Source: Maribacter spongiicola
GTDB taxonomy: Bacteria > Bacteroidota > Bacteroidia > Flavobacteriales > Flavobacteriaceae
DNA length: 64,000 nucleotides
Assembly: GCF_004364165.1 (NCBI RefSeq)
Contig: NZ_SOAY01000015.1
Location: forward strand, 111,477-175,476
Reading direction: 5' to 3'
The position numbers and the translations under genes are program-made. The notes beneath the pieces are model-generated. The model was given only the letters and a program-made list of their open reading frames with translations, was not told the origin of the DNA and did no database searches. Numbering within the stretch: the first letter of the stretch is position 1; each line of letters starts with the position of its first letter. Positions 43,536 to 55,074 of the stretch are shown here, one piece after another.

Positions 43536-46500
43536 ATGGCTAGAATAAAAGATAATAACCCAGTAAAAAGGTTCGATAAAATTTCAATAGGATTAGCTTC
43601 GCCAGAATCTATTTTGGCAGAATCTAGAGGTGAAGTTTTAAAGCCTGAAACAATTAACTATAGAACTCATAAACCAGAACGCGATGGTTTGTTCTGTGAG
43701 CGTATTTTTGGTCCTGTTAAGGATTATGAGTGTGCTTGTGGTAAATACAAACGTATTCGTTACCGTGGTATCGTATGTGATCGTTGTGGTGTAGAGGTAA
43801 CAGAGAAGAAAGTACGTAGAGATCGTGTAGGTCATATCAACTTGGTAGTACCAGTTGCTCACATTTGGTATTTCCGTTCTTTACCTAACAAAATAGGTTA
43901 CCTATTAGGTTTGCCTTCCAAGAAATTGGATATGATTATTTACTACGAACGTTATGTAGTAATTCAAGCAGGTATTGCTAAAGGTCCTGAAGGAGAGGAA
44001 ATTCAGAAAATGGATTTCTTGACCGAAGAAGAGTATCTAAATATTTTAGAAACTATTCCTCAAGAAAATCAATATTTAGAAGATTCTGACCCAAATAAGT
44101 TTATAGCTAAAATGGGAGCAGAGTGTTTAATTGATTTGTTAGGTAGAATTAATCTTAAAGAGCTTTCTTTTGAGCTTAGACATAAAGCAAATACAGAAAC
44201 TTCTAAGCAACGTAAAACTGAGGCGTTAAAACGTTTACAGGTTGTAGAAGCTTTGAGAGAATCTCAAGAGAATAGAGAAAACGAGCCAGAATGGATGATT
44301 ATGAAAGTAATTCCGGTTATTCCGCCAGAATTACGTCCATTAGTACCATTAGATGGTGGTCGTTTTGCAACTTCAGATTTAAATGATCTTTATAGAAGGG
44401 TAATTATCCGTAATAACCGTTTAAAAAGATTAGTTGAGATTAAGGCGCCAGAAGTAATTTTACGTAATGAAAAACGTATGCTTCAAGAAGCTGTAGATTC
44501 TTTGTTTGATAACACAAGAAAGGCATCTGCCGTAAAAACTGAATCTAATAGACCATTAAAGTCTCTTTCAGATTCTTTAAAAGGTAAGCAAGGTCGTTTC
44601 CGTCAAAACTTACTTGGTAAGCGTGTTGATTATTCTGCACGTTCGGTAATTGTTGTAGGACCAGAATTGAACCTATTTGAATGTGGTCTTCCAAAAGATA
44701 TGGCTGCTGAATTGTACAAGCCTTTCGTAATTAGAAAACTAATTGAAAGAGGTATTGTAAAAACAGTTAAATCTGCGAAGAAAATTATAGATAAAAAAGA
44801 GCCTGTAGTTTGGGATATCTTAGAGAATGTATTGAAAGGTCACCCGGTGTTATTAAACAGGGCTCCTACATTACACCGTTTAGGTATTCAAGCTTTTCAG
44901 CCTAAATTAATAGAAGGTAAAGCGATTCGTCTTCATCCGTTGGCATGTACTGCATTTAATGCGGATTTTGATGGGGATCAAATGGCGGTTCACTTACCAT
45001 TAGGGCCAGAGGCAATCTTAGAAGCGCAATTATTAATGCTTGCTTCTCAGAATATATTAAACCCTGCAAATGGTTCTCCAATTACGGTACCATCACAGGA
45101 TATGGTCTTGGGTCTGTATTATATGACCAAAGAGCGTAAATCAACTCCAGAAGTGCCGGTTATTGGCGAGGGGTTAACTTTTTACTCACCTGAAGAAGTT
45201 GAAATAGCTTTTAATGAAGGTAAAGTAAATCTTAACGCAGGTATTAAGGTTAGAACTAAAGATTTTAATGAAGAAGGAGAGTTGGTAAATCAAATTATAC
45301 CTACCACTGTTGGTCGTGTATTATTTAACAATTTCGTTCCTGAAGAAGCTGGTTATATCAACCAAGTTCTAAATAAGAAAGCTTTAAGAAATATCATAGG
45401 TGATATTTTGGCTGTTACAAGTGTACCTGTTACCGCTGCTTTCTTAGATAAGATTAAAACTATGGGTTATGATTTCGCTTTTAAAGGTGGATTGTCCTTT
45501 AGTTTAGGGGATATTATTATTCCTGCTGAGAAAATGGATATGATTGGTGAGGCAAATGTTCAAGTAGATGGTATTATGGCCAACTACAACATGGGTCTTA
45601 TTACAAACAATGAAAGATATAATCAGGTTATCGATGTTTGGACATCGACTAACGCTCAGTTGACAGAGTTAGCCATGAAACGTATTCGTGAGGATCAACA
45701 AGGTTTCAACTCTGTGTATATGATGCTTGATTCTGGTGCAAGGGGTTCTAAGGAACAAATTCGTCAGTTGACCGGTATGCGTGGATTAATGGCTAAGCCT
45801 AAAAAATCTACTGCAGGAGGTGGTGAAATTATTGAAAACCCGATTCTTTCTAACTTTAAGGAAGGTCTTTCTATTCTAGAATACTTCATTTCAACGCACG
45901 GTGCACGTAAGGGTCTTGCAGATACCGCCTTGAAAACGGCAGATGCTGGGTATTTAACAAGAAGGTTGGTAGATGTATCGCAAGATGTAATTATTAACAC
46001 TGAAGATTGTGAAACTCTAAGAGGTGTTGAAGTTCAGGCGCTTAAAAAGAATGAAGAGATAGTTGAAAGCTTAGGGGAAAGAATTTTAGGTCGTGTATCA
46101 CTACATGATGTTTATAACCCAATGACAGAAGAATTAGTTCTTCGTGCTGGTCAACAGATAATGGAGGTAGATGTGAAAAGAATTGAAGCTTCCCCTATCG
46201 AGAAAGTTGAAGTTCGTTCTGCATTGACTTGTGAAGCGGAAAAAGGTATTTGTGCTAAATGTTATGGTAGAAACCTTTCTACAAATAAGATGGTACAAAG
46301 AGGTGAAGCTGTTGGTGTTGTAGCTGCTCAATCAATTGGAGAGCCAGGTACACAGCTTACACTTAGAACATTCCACGTGGGTGGTATTGCTGGTAACATT
46401 TCTGAAGATAACAAGTTAGAAGTAAGATTCTCTGGTATTGCCGAGATTGAAGACTTAAGAACAGTTATTGGAGAAGGTTCAGATGGTAAGAATGCTGAAA

Positions 46501-47834
46501 TTGTAATCTCTAGAACAAGTGAAATTAAAATTGTTGATGCTAAAACAGGTATTACTTTAAGTACAGGTAATATACCTTATGGTTCTCAATTATATATTGA
46601 AAATGGCGCCAAGGTTACTAAAGGAGATGTGATTTGTTCCTGGGATCCATATAACGGAGTTATTGTTTCTGAATTCCCAGGTAAGATAGCTTATGAAAAT
46701 ATTGAGCAAGGTGTTACTTACCAAGTTGAAATTGATGAGCAGACTGGTTTCCAAGAAAAAGTTATTTCTGAATCTAGAAACAAGAAGTTGATTCCAACAT
46801 TATTGATTCAAGATGCTAAGGGTGAAACATTACGTTCATATAACTTACCAGTTGGTTCGCATATAATGGTAGATGATGGCGATAAGATTAAAGAAGGTAA
46901 AACTTTGGTTAAGATTCCACGTAAATCTGCAAAAGCAGGTGATATTACTGGTGGTCTTCCAAGAGTTACTGAACTGTTTGAAGCTAGAAATCCATCAAAC
47001 CCTGCTGTTGTTTCTGAAATTGACGGTGTTGTTTCCTTTGGTAAGATTAAGAGAGGTAATAGAGAAATCATCATTGAATCTAAATTAGGTGAGGTGAAGA
47101 AATATCTTGTAAAACTTTCTAATCAGATTTTAGTACAAGAGAACGATTATGTAAGAGCTGGTATGCCATTATCAGATGGTTCAATTACGCCAGAAGATAT
47201 TTTAGCAATTAAAGGTCCTTCAGCTGTACAACAGTATTTAGTAAATGAAGTTCAAGAAGTTTATAGGTTACAAGGTGTAAAGATCAATGATAAGCACTTC
47301 GAAGTAGTTGTTAGACAGATGATGCGTAAAGTGAGAATTCAAGATCCAGGTGATACTATCTTTTTAGAGAATCAATTGATTCATAAAGATGATTTCATTA
47401 TAGAGAATGATGAGATTTTTGGTAAGAAAGTAGTAATGGAAGCAGGTGATTCTACTAACCTTAAGGCGGGTCAAATCGTTACTCCTCGTGAGTTAAGAGA
47501 TGAGAACTCATTATTAAGACGTGGTGATAAGGCGTTGGTTGAAGCAAGAGATGCTGTCTCTGCAACTGCAACTCCAATTCTACAAGGTATTACTAGAGCA
47601 TCTCTACAAACAAAATCGTTTATTTCTGCTGCATCCTTCCAAGAAACGACTAAAGTATTAAATGAAGCTGCTGTAAGTGGTAAGATTGATACATTAGAAG
47701 GTCTTAAAGAGAATGTAATCGTTGGTCATAAGATTCCGGCTGGTACGGGTATGAGAGACTATGATAGCATTATTGTTGGGTCAAAGGAAGAATATGATGA
47801 AATAATGGCCAGAAAAGAGGCATTAAGATTCTAA
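43536..47834 (+). CDS. rpoC: DNA-directed RNA polymerase subunit beta'
   Basis: The 1432-aa beta' subunit has the N-terminal zinc ribbon ('[23 protein letters not shown]'), the '[20 protein letters not shown]' region, the catalytic Mg-binding '[12 protein letters not shown]' (about residues 475-486), the second zinc site ('[16 protein letters not shown]') and the trigger-helix region ('[25 protein letters not shown]'). Normal flavobacterial length. 62 nt after rpoB. Confidence 0.98.
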   Translation: MARIKDNNPVKRFDKISIGLASPESILAESRGEVLKPETINYRTHKPERDGLFCERIFGPVKDYECACGKYKRIRYRGIVCDRCGVEVTEKKVRRDRVGHINLVVPVAHIWYFRSLPNKIGYLLGLPSKKLDMIIYYERYVVIQAGIAKGPEGEEIQKMDFLTEEEYLNILETIPQENQYLEDSDPNKFIAKMGAECLIDLLGRINLKELSFELRHKANTETSKQRKTEALKRLQVVEALRESQENRENEPEWMIMKVIPVIPPELRPLVPLDGGRFATSDLNDLYRRVIIRNNRLKRLVEIKAPEVILRNEKRMLQEAVDSLFDNTRKASAVKTESNRPLKSLSDSLKGKQGRFRQNLLGKRVDYSARSVIVVGPELNLFECGLPKDMAAELYKPFVIRKLIERGIVKTVKSAKKIIDKKEPVVWDILENVLKGHPVLLNRAPTLHRLGIQAFQPKLIEGKAIRLHPLACTAFNADFDGDQMAVHLPLGPEAILEAQLLMLASQNILNPANGSPITVPSQDMVLGLYYMTKERKSTPEVPVIGEGLTFYSPEEVEIAFNEGKVNLNAGIKVRTKDFNEEGELVNQIIPTTVGRVLFNNFVPEEAGYINQVLNKKALRNIIGDILAVTSVPVTAAFLDKIKTMGYDFAFKGGLSFSLGDIIIPAEKMDMIGEANVQVDGIMANYNMGLITNNERYNQVIDVWTSTNAQLTELAMKRIREDQQGFNSVYMMLDSGARGSKEQIRQLTGMRGLMAKPKKSTAGGGEIIENPILSNFKEGLSILEYFISTHGARKGLADTALKTADAGYLTRRLVDVSQDVIINTEDCETLRGVEVQALKKNEEIVESLGERILGRVSLHDVYNPMTEELVLRAGQQIMEVDVKRIEASPIEKVEVRSALTCEAEKGICAKCYGRNLSTNKMVQRGEAVGVVAAQSIGEPGTQLTLRTFHVGGIAGNISEDNKLEVRFSGIAEIEDLRTVIGEGSDGKNAEIVISRTSEIKIVDAKTGITLSTGNIPYGSQLYIENGAKVTKGDVICSWDPYNGVIVSEFPGKIAYENIEQGVTYQVEIDEQTGFQEKVISESRNKKLIPTLLIQDAKGETLRSYNLPVGSHIMVDDGDKIKEGKTLVKIPRKSAKAGDITGGLPRVTELFEARNPSNPAVVSEIDGVVSFGKIKRGNREIIIESKLGEVKKYLVKLSNQILVQENDYVRAGMPLSDGSITPEDILAIKGPSAVQQYLVNEVQEVYRLQGVKINDKHFEVVVRQMMRKVRIQDPGDTIFLENQLIHKDDFIIENDEIFGKKVVMEAGDSTNLKAGQIVTPRELRDENSLLRRGDKALVEARDAVSATATPILQGITRASLQTKSFISAASFQETTKVLNEAAVSGKIDTLEGLKENVIVGHKIPAGTGMRDYDSIIVGSKEEYDEIMARKEALRF

Positions 47835-47840
47835 TTTTAT

Positions 47841-47878
47841 AATAACCCTCAAATTTTTATTTGAGGGTTATTTTTTTA
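47841..47878 (+). terminator. terminator of rpoC
   Basis: AATAACCCTCAAAT (47841-47854) pairs with ATTTGAGGGTTATT (47859-47872), 14 bp, loop TTTT, followed by a T-run. Ends the superoperon. Confidence 0.9.
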
Positions 47879-47891
47879 ATAAAATAAAAGT

Positions 47892-48206
47892 ATGAGTGAC
47901 AATAAGAATCCGAATCAAAAGCAAATAAATATTGAATTGGACGAGAAGATGGCAGAAGGTATTTATTCTAATCTAGCCATTATCAATCATTCAGTTTCAG
48001 AATTTGTAGTTGACTTCATTAGTATGATGCCTGGAGCTCCAAAAGTAAAAGTCAAGAGTAGAATAATACTTACTCCGCAACATGCTAAGAAGTTTTTAAA
48101 AGCATTGAATGATAATGTACAGCGGTTTGAAAAAGCTAATGGTACTATAAAAGACTATGAGCAACCATCAATACCAATGAATTTTGGTCCGACCGGTGAA
48201 GCATAA
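47892..48206 (+). CDS. DUF3467 family protein
   Basis: The 104-aa protein matches the DUF3467 pattern: 'INIELDEKMAEGIYSNLAIINHSVSEFVVDFISMMPGAPKVKVKSRIILTPQHAKKFLKALNDNV' (in parts). The function is unknown to me. It follows rpoC across a terminator in many flavobacteria, so a link to transcription is possible but only by association. Its stop codon lies in the 5' arm of the next terminator. Confidence 0.87.
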   Translation: MSDNKNPNQKQINIELDEKMAEGIYSNLAIINHSVSEFVVDFISMMPGAPKVKVKSRIILTPQHAKKFLKALNDNVQRFEKANGTIKDYEQPSIPMNFGPTGEA

Positions 48207-48239
48207 AAAAATCCCAACTTTGACAGTTGGGATTTTTTT
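48205..48239. terminator. bidirectional terminator between DUF3467 and prfC
   Basis: AAAAAAATCCCAACT (48205-48219) pairs with 48225-48239, 15 bp, loop TTGAC. It serves both convergent genes and overlaps both stop codons. Confidence 0.9.
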
Positions 48240-49828
48240 TATTCAAATTCAGAAGTAAAATGAAGTTTTACCGATGGGTATTTTTGCTGTGTCATTTGAA
48301 GCGAAAATTGTGAATCTGCCAAGAATACCAATTGTCCTTTTTTATCCTTTGCCAAGAATTTTTGTTTCACACGTTCAAATTCTTTGAATTCATCAGTTTT
48401 TCTATTTTCGGTACCAACCCAACAAGCTTTATATACATTAAAATTTTCGTAGCTACATTTTGCGCCGTATTCATGCTCTAGTCTATACTGTATCACTTCA
48501 AATTGTAAAGCTCCTACAGTTCCTATTATTTTTCTGCCATTTAATTCCAAGGTAAATAATTGGGCAACACCTTCATCCATCAATTGATCAATACCCTTAT
48601 TCAGTTGTTTGGACTTCATAGGGTCTGCATTATTAATGTACCTGAAATGTTCAGGAGAGAAGCTAGGTATGCCTTTATAATGTAAATTTTCGCCTTCAGT
48701 TAAGGTATCTCCAATTTTAAAGTTTCCTGTATCATGTAACCCTACAATGTCACCAGGATAAGAGGTATCTACTATTTCTTTCTTTTCGGCAAAAAATGCA
48801 TTCGGACTAGAGAACTTCAGGTTTTTACCATGCCTTACGTGTAAGTATGGTTTGTTACGCTCAAAAGTACCAGAGACGATTTTTATAAACGCAAGACGGT
48901 CTCTGTGCTTAGGGTCCATGTTCGCATGAATTTTAAAGACAAAACCTGTCATTTCTTTTTCGTTAGCTGCAACAAGGCGTTCTTCAGCATTCTTTGAGCG
49001 TGGAGTAGGTGCAATTTGAATAAAGCAATCTAAAAGCTCCCTAACTCCGAAGTTGTTTAGTGCAGACCCAAAAAATACGGGTTGTTGTTCGCCTTTCAAA
49101 TAAAGCTCTTTATCAAAATTAGGATAAACACCTCTAACCAATTCGAGGTTATCTCGTAATTCAGTTGCTGCCTTATTCCCTATAATTTTATCTAACTCTG
49201 GATTGGTTACATCATCAAAGGCTATGGTTTCTTCAATGTTCTTCTTACTATCGCCACTAAATAGGTTAATATTCTTTTCGAAAATATTGTAGATACCTTT
49301 AAAATCATATCCCATACCTATAGGGAAGCTTAATGGTGTCACAGATAGACCTAGTTTTTGCTCTAATTCATCAAGTAGGTCAAAAGCATCTTGACCTTCT
49401 CTATCCATTTTATTTATAAATACCAGAATCGGTATTTTACGCATTCTACAAACTTCGACCAATTTAACCGTTTGTTCCTCCACGCCTTTTGCAACATCGA
49501 TAACAACTATAACACTATCAACTGCAGTTAACGTTCTAAAAGTATCTTCTGCGAAATCTTTATGACCAGGGGTGTCAAGAATATTAATTTTCTTATCCTT
49601 ATAATTAAATGCAAGAACAGAAGTGGCAACAGAAATACCTCTTTGTCTTTCAATTTCCATAAAATCACTAGTAGCTGTTTTTTTGATTTTATTATTTTTA
49701 ACAGCTCCTGCTTCTTGTATGGCACCACCAAATAATAGTAATTTCTCAGTTAATGTCGTTTTACCTGCATCTGGGTGAGAAATAATACCAAAGGTTCTTC
49801 TGCGTTCTATTTCTTGCTTAAAGGTCAT
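48239..49828 (-). CDS. prfC: peptide chain release factor 3
   Basis: The start at ATG 49828 gives 529 aa (MTFKQEIERRRTFGIISHPD); a TTG two codons upstream is less likely. The GTPase motifs are 'SHPDAGKTTLTEKLL' (G1), 'RGISVATSV' (G2), 'DTPGHKDFAED' (G3) and 'NKMDREG' (G4). RF3 recycles RF1/RF2 after termination. It is a single-gene unit on the minus strand. Confidence 0.96.
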   Translation of the reverse strand: MTFKQEIERRRTFGIISHPDAGKTTLTEKLLLFGGAIQEAGAVKNNKIKKTATSDFMEIERQRGISVATSVLAFNYKDKKINILDTPGHKDFAEDTFRTLTAVDSVIVVIDVAKGVEEQTVKLVEVCRMRKIPILVFINKMDREGQDAFDLLDELEQKLGLSVTPLSFPIGMGYDFKGIYNIFEKNINLFSGDSKKNIEETIAFDDVTNPELDKIIGNKAATELRDNLELVRGVYPNFDKELYLKGEQQPVFFGSALNNFGVRELLDCFIQIAPTPRSKNAEERLVAANEKEMTGFVFKIHANMDPKHRDRLAFIKIVSGTFERNKPYLHVRHGKNLKFSSPNAFFAEKKEIVDTSYPGDIVGLHDTGNFKIGDTLTEGENLHYKGIPSFSPEHFRYINNADPMKSKQLNKGIDQLMDEGVAQLFTLELNGRKIIGTVGALQFEVIQYRLEHEYGAKCSYENFNVYKACWVGTENRKTDEFKEFERVKQKFLAKDKKGQLVFLADSQFSLQMTQQKYPSVKLHFTSEFE

Positions 49829-50174
49829 ATACAAAATTTGTGCAAAAGTAATATAAATTCAATTCTTAACATTTAAGATTACTAAATGATAGTTTTAGTT
49901 TTTTAATTGTTTTCAAATCAATTGAATAATACTCTTTTAATATAAATCAGATATTTTTCAAGTAGAATGGTCTTTTCGTTCATAATTATCGTAAATAGTA
50001 CAATTTTTAAATATTATAAAGTATTTGACCTATTTTTTTAACCGATTGACTTATGAATTTGATGGTTAATCGAAAAAGAATTTGAGTTGATTCAATTATA
50101 ATATATCTTAGCATCGTTAAATAAGACTGCCCCACTTTCTTATAATTAACTTTTAAAAAACACTACCAAATGCC
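49829..50174. other. divergent intergenic region between prfC and the TSP3-repeat surface gene
   Basis: About 345 nt of AT-rich DNA. Apart from the prfC -7 element I see no hairpin, repeat or small gene. A promoter for the plus-strand surface operon should lie near 50060-50130, but no clean TAnnTTTG was found there. Confidence 0.6.
49843..49850 (-). promoter_or_regulatory. -7 promoter element of prfC
   Basis: TACTTTTG on the minus strand matches TAnnTTTG and ends 14 nt before the ATG. No clear -33 partner. Confidence 0.45.
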
Positions 50175-53100
50175 ATGGTGATTAGTAAAACACTAACACT
50201 TATGGGTAAAATTACTTTGACATTACGTAACTTATTATCGTTAAAAGCATTAGGAATTTTAACAGTACTATTGTTGACGTCATCTTTTTCTAACACTTAC
50301 AAATTAGAAACCGATATATCGACTTTGTATACGATTGATACAGACGGTGATGGTGTATTAGATTCAATTGATATCGATGATGATGGGGATGGTATTATAG
50401 ATGTAAATGAAGATAAAAATTTAGATGGAGATTATAATCATACCACTAATCCTACAGATACGGATTGTGACGGTGTTCCCGATTATTTAGATATAGATTC
50501 AGATAATGATGGTATTCTTGATAATTTGGAAGCCCCAAATTTTCATAAATATAAGCCAGCATCAGGAATAGATTCAGACGGTAATGGTCTAGATGATATT
50601 TACGAAAAATACCCTGGTAGCGGAGAAGGTGTAAAAGTTGATGATAGGGATGGTGATGGTAAACCCAATCATCTTGATATAGATACCGACAATGATGGTA
50701 TACCTGATAACGTAGAGGCACAGACAACCGCTGGCTATATTCCTCCAAACCTAGATAGTAGTGCGACTTATGCCTTGAATAATGGTATTAATAGTGCATA
50801 TATTGGTGGTTTAATACCAGTGAATACCGATGGTACGCCTCCTCCAAACAAACCAGATTATCAAGATTTTGATAGCGATGATGATCTTGTTCTTGATAGT
50901 AACGAGGGTAACGATTTTAACTTTGACGGAATACCTGACCAAATATTGACTGGTATTGATACCGATGGTGATGGATTGGACGATGGTTATGAAGGTTCAG
51001 ATGTTAATGACGGTTTCGATGTGAACGATGAGATTAACGACCCTGCAAACGATTTACCTGATACCGATGGTACCGAGGATGTAAATTATAGAGATTTCGA
51101 CGATGACGGAGATGGTATTGATACACCGGACGAGGATGCCAACAATGATGGTGATCCTACAAACGACGATACGGATAATGATGGTACTCCCGACTATCTT
51201 GATGTAGATAATACACTTGGTCCTGATACGGATGGCGATGGTGTTCCAGACAGTGCCGATCTTGATGATGACAATGATGGAATATTGGATACGGTAGAAG
51301 ATCCAAATTTAGATGGAGACAATAATCCATTAACAGACCCATTAGATTCCGATAATGACGGAAAGCCAAATCATTTGGATATCGATAGCGATAACGATGG
51401 AATTCCGGATAGCGTAGAGGCTCAGGTCACTGACGGATATATAGCGCCAAACGACGACGACGCTGCTACGTATGCATCTAACGATGGTGTCAATAGTGCA
51501 TATCCAACAGGACTTACACCGGTAAATACAGATGGAACTGACAATGTTGATTACCTTGATTTGGATAGTGACAACGATTCAGTTCCAGATAATAATGAAG
51601 GCAACGATTTTAATTTTGACGGCATTCCTGATCAATCGTATACAGGTGTCGATACTGATAGTGACGGACTTGATGATGGTTATGAAGGTTCTGATATAAA
51701 TGACGGTTTCGATGTCAACGATGAGATTAACGACCCTGCCAACGATTTACCTGATACCGATGGTACCGAGGATGTCAACTATAGGGATTTGGACGATGAC
51801 GGAGATGGAATTGATACACCTGACGAGGATGCCAACAATGATGGTGACCCTACAAATGACGATACGGATAATGATGGTACTCCTAATTATTTAGATCCTG
51901 ACAGCCCAGGTCCTGATACAGATGGTGACGGTGTTCCAGACAGTGCCGACCTTGATGATGACAATGATGGAATATTGGATACGGTAGAAGATCCAAATTT
52001 AGATGGAGACAATAATCCATTAACAGACCCATTAGATTCCGATAATGACGGAAAGCCAAATCATTTGGATATCGATAGCGATAACGATGGAATTCCGGAT
52101 AACGTAGAGGCTCAGGTCACTGACGGATATATAGCGCCAAACGACGACGACGCTGCTACGTATGCATCTAACGATGGTGTCAATAGTGCATATCCAACAG
52201 GACTTACACCGGTAAATACAGATGGAACTGACAATGTTGATTACCTTGATTTGGATAGTGACAACGATTCAGTTCCAGATAATAATGAAGGCAACGATTT
52301 TAATTTTGACGGCATTCCTGATCAATCGTATACAGGTGTCGATACTGATAGTGACGGACTTGATGATGGTTATGAAGGTTCTGATATAAATGACGGTTTC
52401 GATGTCAACGATGAGATTAACGACCCTGCCAACGATTTACCAGATACCGATGGTACCGAGGATGTCAACTATAGGGATTTGGACGATGACGGTGATGGAA
52501 TAGATACACCTGACGAGGATGCCAACAATGATGGTGACCCTACAAATGACGATACGGATAATGATGGTACTCCTGATTATTTAGATCCGGATAGTGGTAC
52601 GCCAGTTACTTTAGATGTTGTAGACGATACTGTAGCAACACCTGTAGATTCTCCAATTGAAATAGATATTCTGGATAATGATTTTGGTATTCCTACAGAT
52701 GGAACATTAACTGTAACAGACCCATCAAACGGTACTATTGAAATCAATGATGGAGGTACTCCAGATGACATTTCTGACGATACTATTACCTATACGCCAA
52801 ACGATGGTTTTGTAGGAACGGAAACTATCGAGTATACCGTATGTGATACTGAAGGTAATTGTGACACGGCAACTGTTACAATAACTGTAGGTGAGCCGGT
52901 AGCTTTAGATGTTGTAGACGATTCTGCAGCAACACCTGTAGATACTCCAATCGAAATAGATATTCTGGATAATGATTTTGGTATTCCTACAGATGGAACA
53001 TTAACCGTAACCGATCCATCAAACGGTACTATTGAAATCAATGATGGAGGTACTCCAGATGATATTTCTGACGATACTATCACGTATACGCCAAACGATG

Positions 53101-54107
53101 GTTTTGAAGGAACGGAAACTATCGAGTATACGGTTTGTGATACTGATGGTAATTGTGACACGGCAACTGTTACAATAACTGTAGGTGAGCCGGTAGCTCT
53201 AGATGTTGTAGACGATTCTGTATCTACACCGATAGATACTCCAATCGAAATAGATATTCTGGATAATGATTTTGGTATTCCTACAGATGGTACGTTAACT
53301 GTAACCGACCCATCAAATGGTACTGTTGAAATCAATGATGGAGGAACTCCAGATGATATTTCAGATGATACAATTACATATACTCCAAATGATGGTTTTG
53401 AAGGAACGGAAACTATCGAGTATACGGTATGTGATACTGATGGTAATTGTGACACGGCTACGGTAACCATTACTGTAGGTGAGCCGGTAGCTCTAGATGT
53501 TGTAGACGATTCTGTATCTACACCGATAGATACTCCAATCGAAATAGATATTCTGGATAATGATTTTGGTATTCCTATAGATGGTACGTTAACCGTAACA
53601 GATCCATCAAACGGTACTATTGAAATCAATGATGGAGGAACTCCAGATGATATTTCAGATGATACAATTACATACACGCCAAACGATGGTTTTGAAGGAA
53701 GTGATACCATTGAATATACAGTATGTGATGTTTTGGGTAATTGTGATACCGCAACTGTTGAGATATTAGTTGTTGACAATAATCCTACAGAAACAGACGA
53801 TGACCCAATTGAAGTAAATCAAATGGTAACACCGAATGGTGATGGTAGAAACGAATTCTTATTCATTAGAGGTGTAGATAAGATTCGCAACAGCACTTTA
53901 AAGATTTTTAATAGATGGGGAGTTGCTGTTTACGAAGGTGAAAATTATAATAATCAAAATAATGTTTTTGATGGTAGATCAAGAGGTAGATCAACCTTAA
54001 GTACAGATGATTATCTTCCGGCCGGAATATATTTCTATATATTTGATTATACTACCTTTGAAGGGGTAAATAAGGTAGATAGTGAATATCTGTATATTAG
54101 TAGATAA
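50175..54107 (+). CDS. giant TSP3/Ig-like repeat surface protein with type B T9SS domain
   Basis: The 1310-aa protein has a long N-terminal signal peptide (hydrophobic core about residues 27-40, '[12 protein letters not shown]'). Residues about 55-805 are thrombospondin type 3-like calcium-binding repeats (DxDGDGxxD and DxDNDGxPD). Four nearly identical 98-residue Ig/cadherin-like domains follow at about 812-1203 ('[20 protein letters not shown]'). The C-terminus (about 1210-1310: '[18 protein letters not shown]', '[14 protein letters not shown]', '[12 protein letters not shown]') is the gliding-motility-type (type B) C-terminal domain that targets proteins to the type IX secretion system. 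It resembles SprB-like adhesins in layout. Together with the next two genes it forms a probable operon (gaps of 13 and 0 nt). Confidence 0.9.
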   Translation: MVISKTLTLMGKITLTLRNLLSLKALGILTVLLLTSSFSNTYKLETDISTLYTIDTDGDGVLDSIDIDDDGDGIIDVNEDKNLDGDYNHTTNPTDTDCDGVPDYLDIDSDNDGILDNLEAPNFHKYKPASGIDSDGNGLDDIYEKYPGSGEGVKVDDRDGDGKPNHLDIDTDNDGIPDNVEAQTTAGYIPPNLDSSATYALNNGINSAYIGGLIPVNTDGTPPPNKPDYQDFDSDDDLVLDSNEGNDFNFDGIPDQILTGIDTDGDGLDDGYEGSDVNDGFDVNDEINDPANDLPDTDGTEDVNYRDFDDDGDGIDTPDEDANNDGDPTNDDTDNDGTPDYLDVDNTLGPDTDGDGVPDSADLDDDNDGILDTVEDPNLDGDNNPLTDPLDSDNDGKPNHLDIDSDNDGIPDSVEAQVTDGYIAPNDDDAATYASNDGVNSAYPTGLTPVNTDGTDNVDYLDLDSDNDSVPDNNEGNDFNFDGIPDQSYTGVDTDSDGLDDGYEGSDINDGFDVNDEINDPANDLPDTDGTEDVNYRDLDDDGDGIDTPDEDANNDGDPTNDDTDNDGTPNYLDPDSPGPDTDGDGVPDSADLDDDNDGILDTVEDPNLDGDNNPLTDPLDSDNDGKPNHLDIDSDNDGIPDNVEAQVTDGYIAPNDDDAATYASNDGVNSAYPTGLTPVNTDGTDNVDYLDLDSDNDSVPDNNEGNDFNFDGIPDQSYTGVDTDSDGLDDGYEGSDINDGFDVNDEINDPANDLPDTDGTEDVNYRDLDDDGDGIDTPDEDANNDGDPTNDDTDNDGTPDYLDPDSGTPVTLDVVDDTVATPVDSPIEIDILDNDFGIPTDGTLTVTDPSNGTIEINDGGTPDDISDDTITYTPNDGFVGTETIEYTVCDTEGNCDTATVTITVGEPVALDVVDDSAATPVDTPIEIDILDNDFGIPTDGTLTVTDPSNGTIEINDGGTPDDISDDTITYTPNDGFEGTETIEYTVCDTDGNCDTATVTITVGEPVALDVVDDSVSTPIDTPIEIDILDNDFGIPTDGTLTVTDPSNGTVEINDGGTPDDISDDTITYTPNDGFEGTETIEYTVCDTDGNCDTATVTITVGEPVALDVVDDSVSTPIDTPIEIDILDNDFGIPIDGTLTVTDPSNGTIEINDGGTPDDISDDTITYTPNDGFEGSDTIEYTVCDVLGNCDTATVEILVVDNNPTETDDDPIEVNQMVTPNGDGRNEFLFIRGVDKIRNSTLKIFNRWGVAVYEGENYNNQNNVFDGRSRGRSTLSTDDYLPAGIYFYIFDYTTFEGVNKVDSEYLYISR
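51222..52580 (+). repeat. 690-bp tandem duplication within the TSP3 region
   Basis: Two copies of a 690-nt (230-codon) unit, about 51222-51911 and 51912-52580, are almost identical in DNA over long stretches (for example 51261-51600 against 51951-52290). A third, more diverged unit precedes them. Confidence 0.85.
52605..53780 (+). repeat. four 294-bp Ig-domain repeats
   Basis: Units begin at about 52611, 52905, 53199 and 53493 with exact 294-nt spacing (98 codons). DNA identity is high, with scattered synonymous differences. Confidence 0.85.
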
Positions 54108-54120
54108 TAGTTTATAAAAT

Positions 54121-55074
54121 ATGAATTATAAAAATAAGTTTTTAATCCTGTTTGGAGGTTTGTTACTAATGTTTAGTAGCGCCGTTGCCCAGCAAGATGC
54201 GCAGTATACTCAGTATATGTTCAATACAATGAGCGTAAATCCGGCATATGCTGGCTCAAGAGGTCAATTAAGTATTACAGGGTTATATAGATCTCAATGG
54301 GTAGGTCTGGAAGGAGCACCAAAAACCCAAACATTAAATATTCAGTCACCTATTAGAAATAGTAAACTTGGTTATGGTGTTTCGATAGTTAATGATGAGA
54401 TAGGGAATGGCGTGGTTCAAGAAACATATTTTGATGCTGTGGTGTCTTATACCATTGATGTTTCTGCGGAGGGTAAATTGTCTTTTGGATTAAAAGCGGG
54501 AGGTAACTTATTGAATTTAGATTTTAATCAACTTCGTAATTTTGATTCTGAACCTGTAGATTCTGATAATATAGAGAATAGATTTTCACCAAATGTTGGT
54601 GTAGGTCTATATTATCATTCCAATGCTTTTTATGCGGGACTTTCAGCTCCGAATTTATTCCAAACAGAACATTTTGATAATTCTCAAAGAGATGCGAATA
54701 GTGTACAATTTTTATCAAAAGAGCGAATTAATTTCTACTTAATTACTGGGTATGTTTTTGATTTAAATGGAAATTTAAAATTTAAGCCAGCCTTATTGAC
54801 TAAAGTTGTTGGGGGTGCACCATTGCAGGTTGATTTCTCTGCAAACTTCATGTTCAATGAAAAATTTACTTTTGGCGCAGCATACAGATGGGATGCAGCA
54901 GTTAGTGCAATGGCTGGTTTCCAAATTTCAGACCAATTTATGATTGGTCTAGCATATGATAGAGAAACAACAGATTTGGGAGGTACTCAATTCAACGATG
55001 GATCATTTGAAGTTCTCTTACGATATGAATTGGTCAAATCATTTCAAAGATTGGTTTCACCTCGTTTTTTCTAA
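54121..55074 (+). CDS. PorP/SprF-family outer-membrane protein
   Basis: The 317-aa protein has a signal peptide (to about residue 23, 'LLLMFSSAVAQ') and the PorP/SprF pattern 'QDAQYTQYMFNTMSVNPAYAGSRG', 'LTITGLYRSQWVGLEGAPKTQ' (as read), 'GYGVSIVNDEIG', 'FSPNVGVGLYYHSNAFYAGLSAPNL' and a C-terminal 'LRYEL' strand. SprF-type proteins are needed for secretion or attachment of specific type B T9SS cargo, so this is the expected partner of the preceding repeat protein. Confidence 0.92.
   Translation: MNYKNKFLILFGGLLLMFSSAVAQQDAQYTQYMFNTMSVNPAYAGSRGQLSITGLYRSQWVGLEGAPKTQTLNIQSPIRNSKLGYGVSIVNDEIGNGVVQETYFDAVVSYTIDVSAEGKLSFGLKAGGNLLNLDFNQLRNFDSEPVDSDNIENRFSPNVGVGLYYHSNAFYAGLSAPNLFQTEHFDNSQRDANSVQFLSKERINFYLITGYVFDLNGNLKFKPALLTKVVGGAPLQVDFSANFMFNEKFTFGAAYRWDAAVSAMAGFQISDQFMIGLAYDRETTDLGGTQFNDGSFEVLLRYELVKSFQRLVSPRFF

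Noticed and set aside
50330..52600. Dense short tandem repeats suggesting a CRISPR array
   Set aside because: The repeats are in frame, encode DxDGDGxxD calcium-binding motifs, and have no unique spacers of constant length.
52790..53779. 329-codon open frame on the minus strand
   Set aside because: It is the mirror of the four Ig-like repeats; its repeats follow exactly those of the sense gene, which has signal peptide, domains and a T9SS end.
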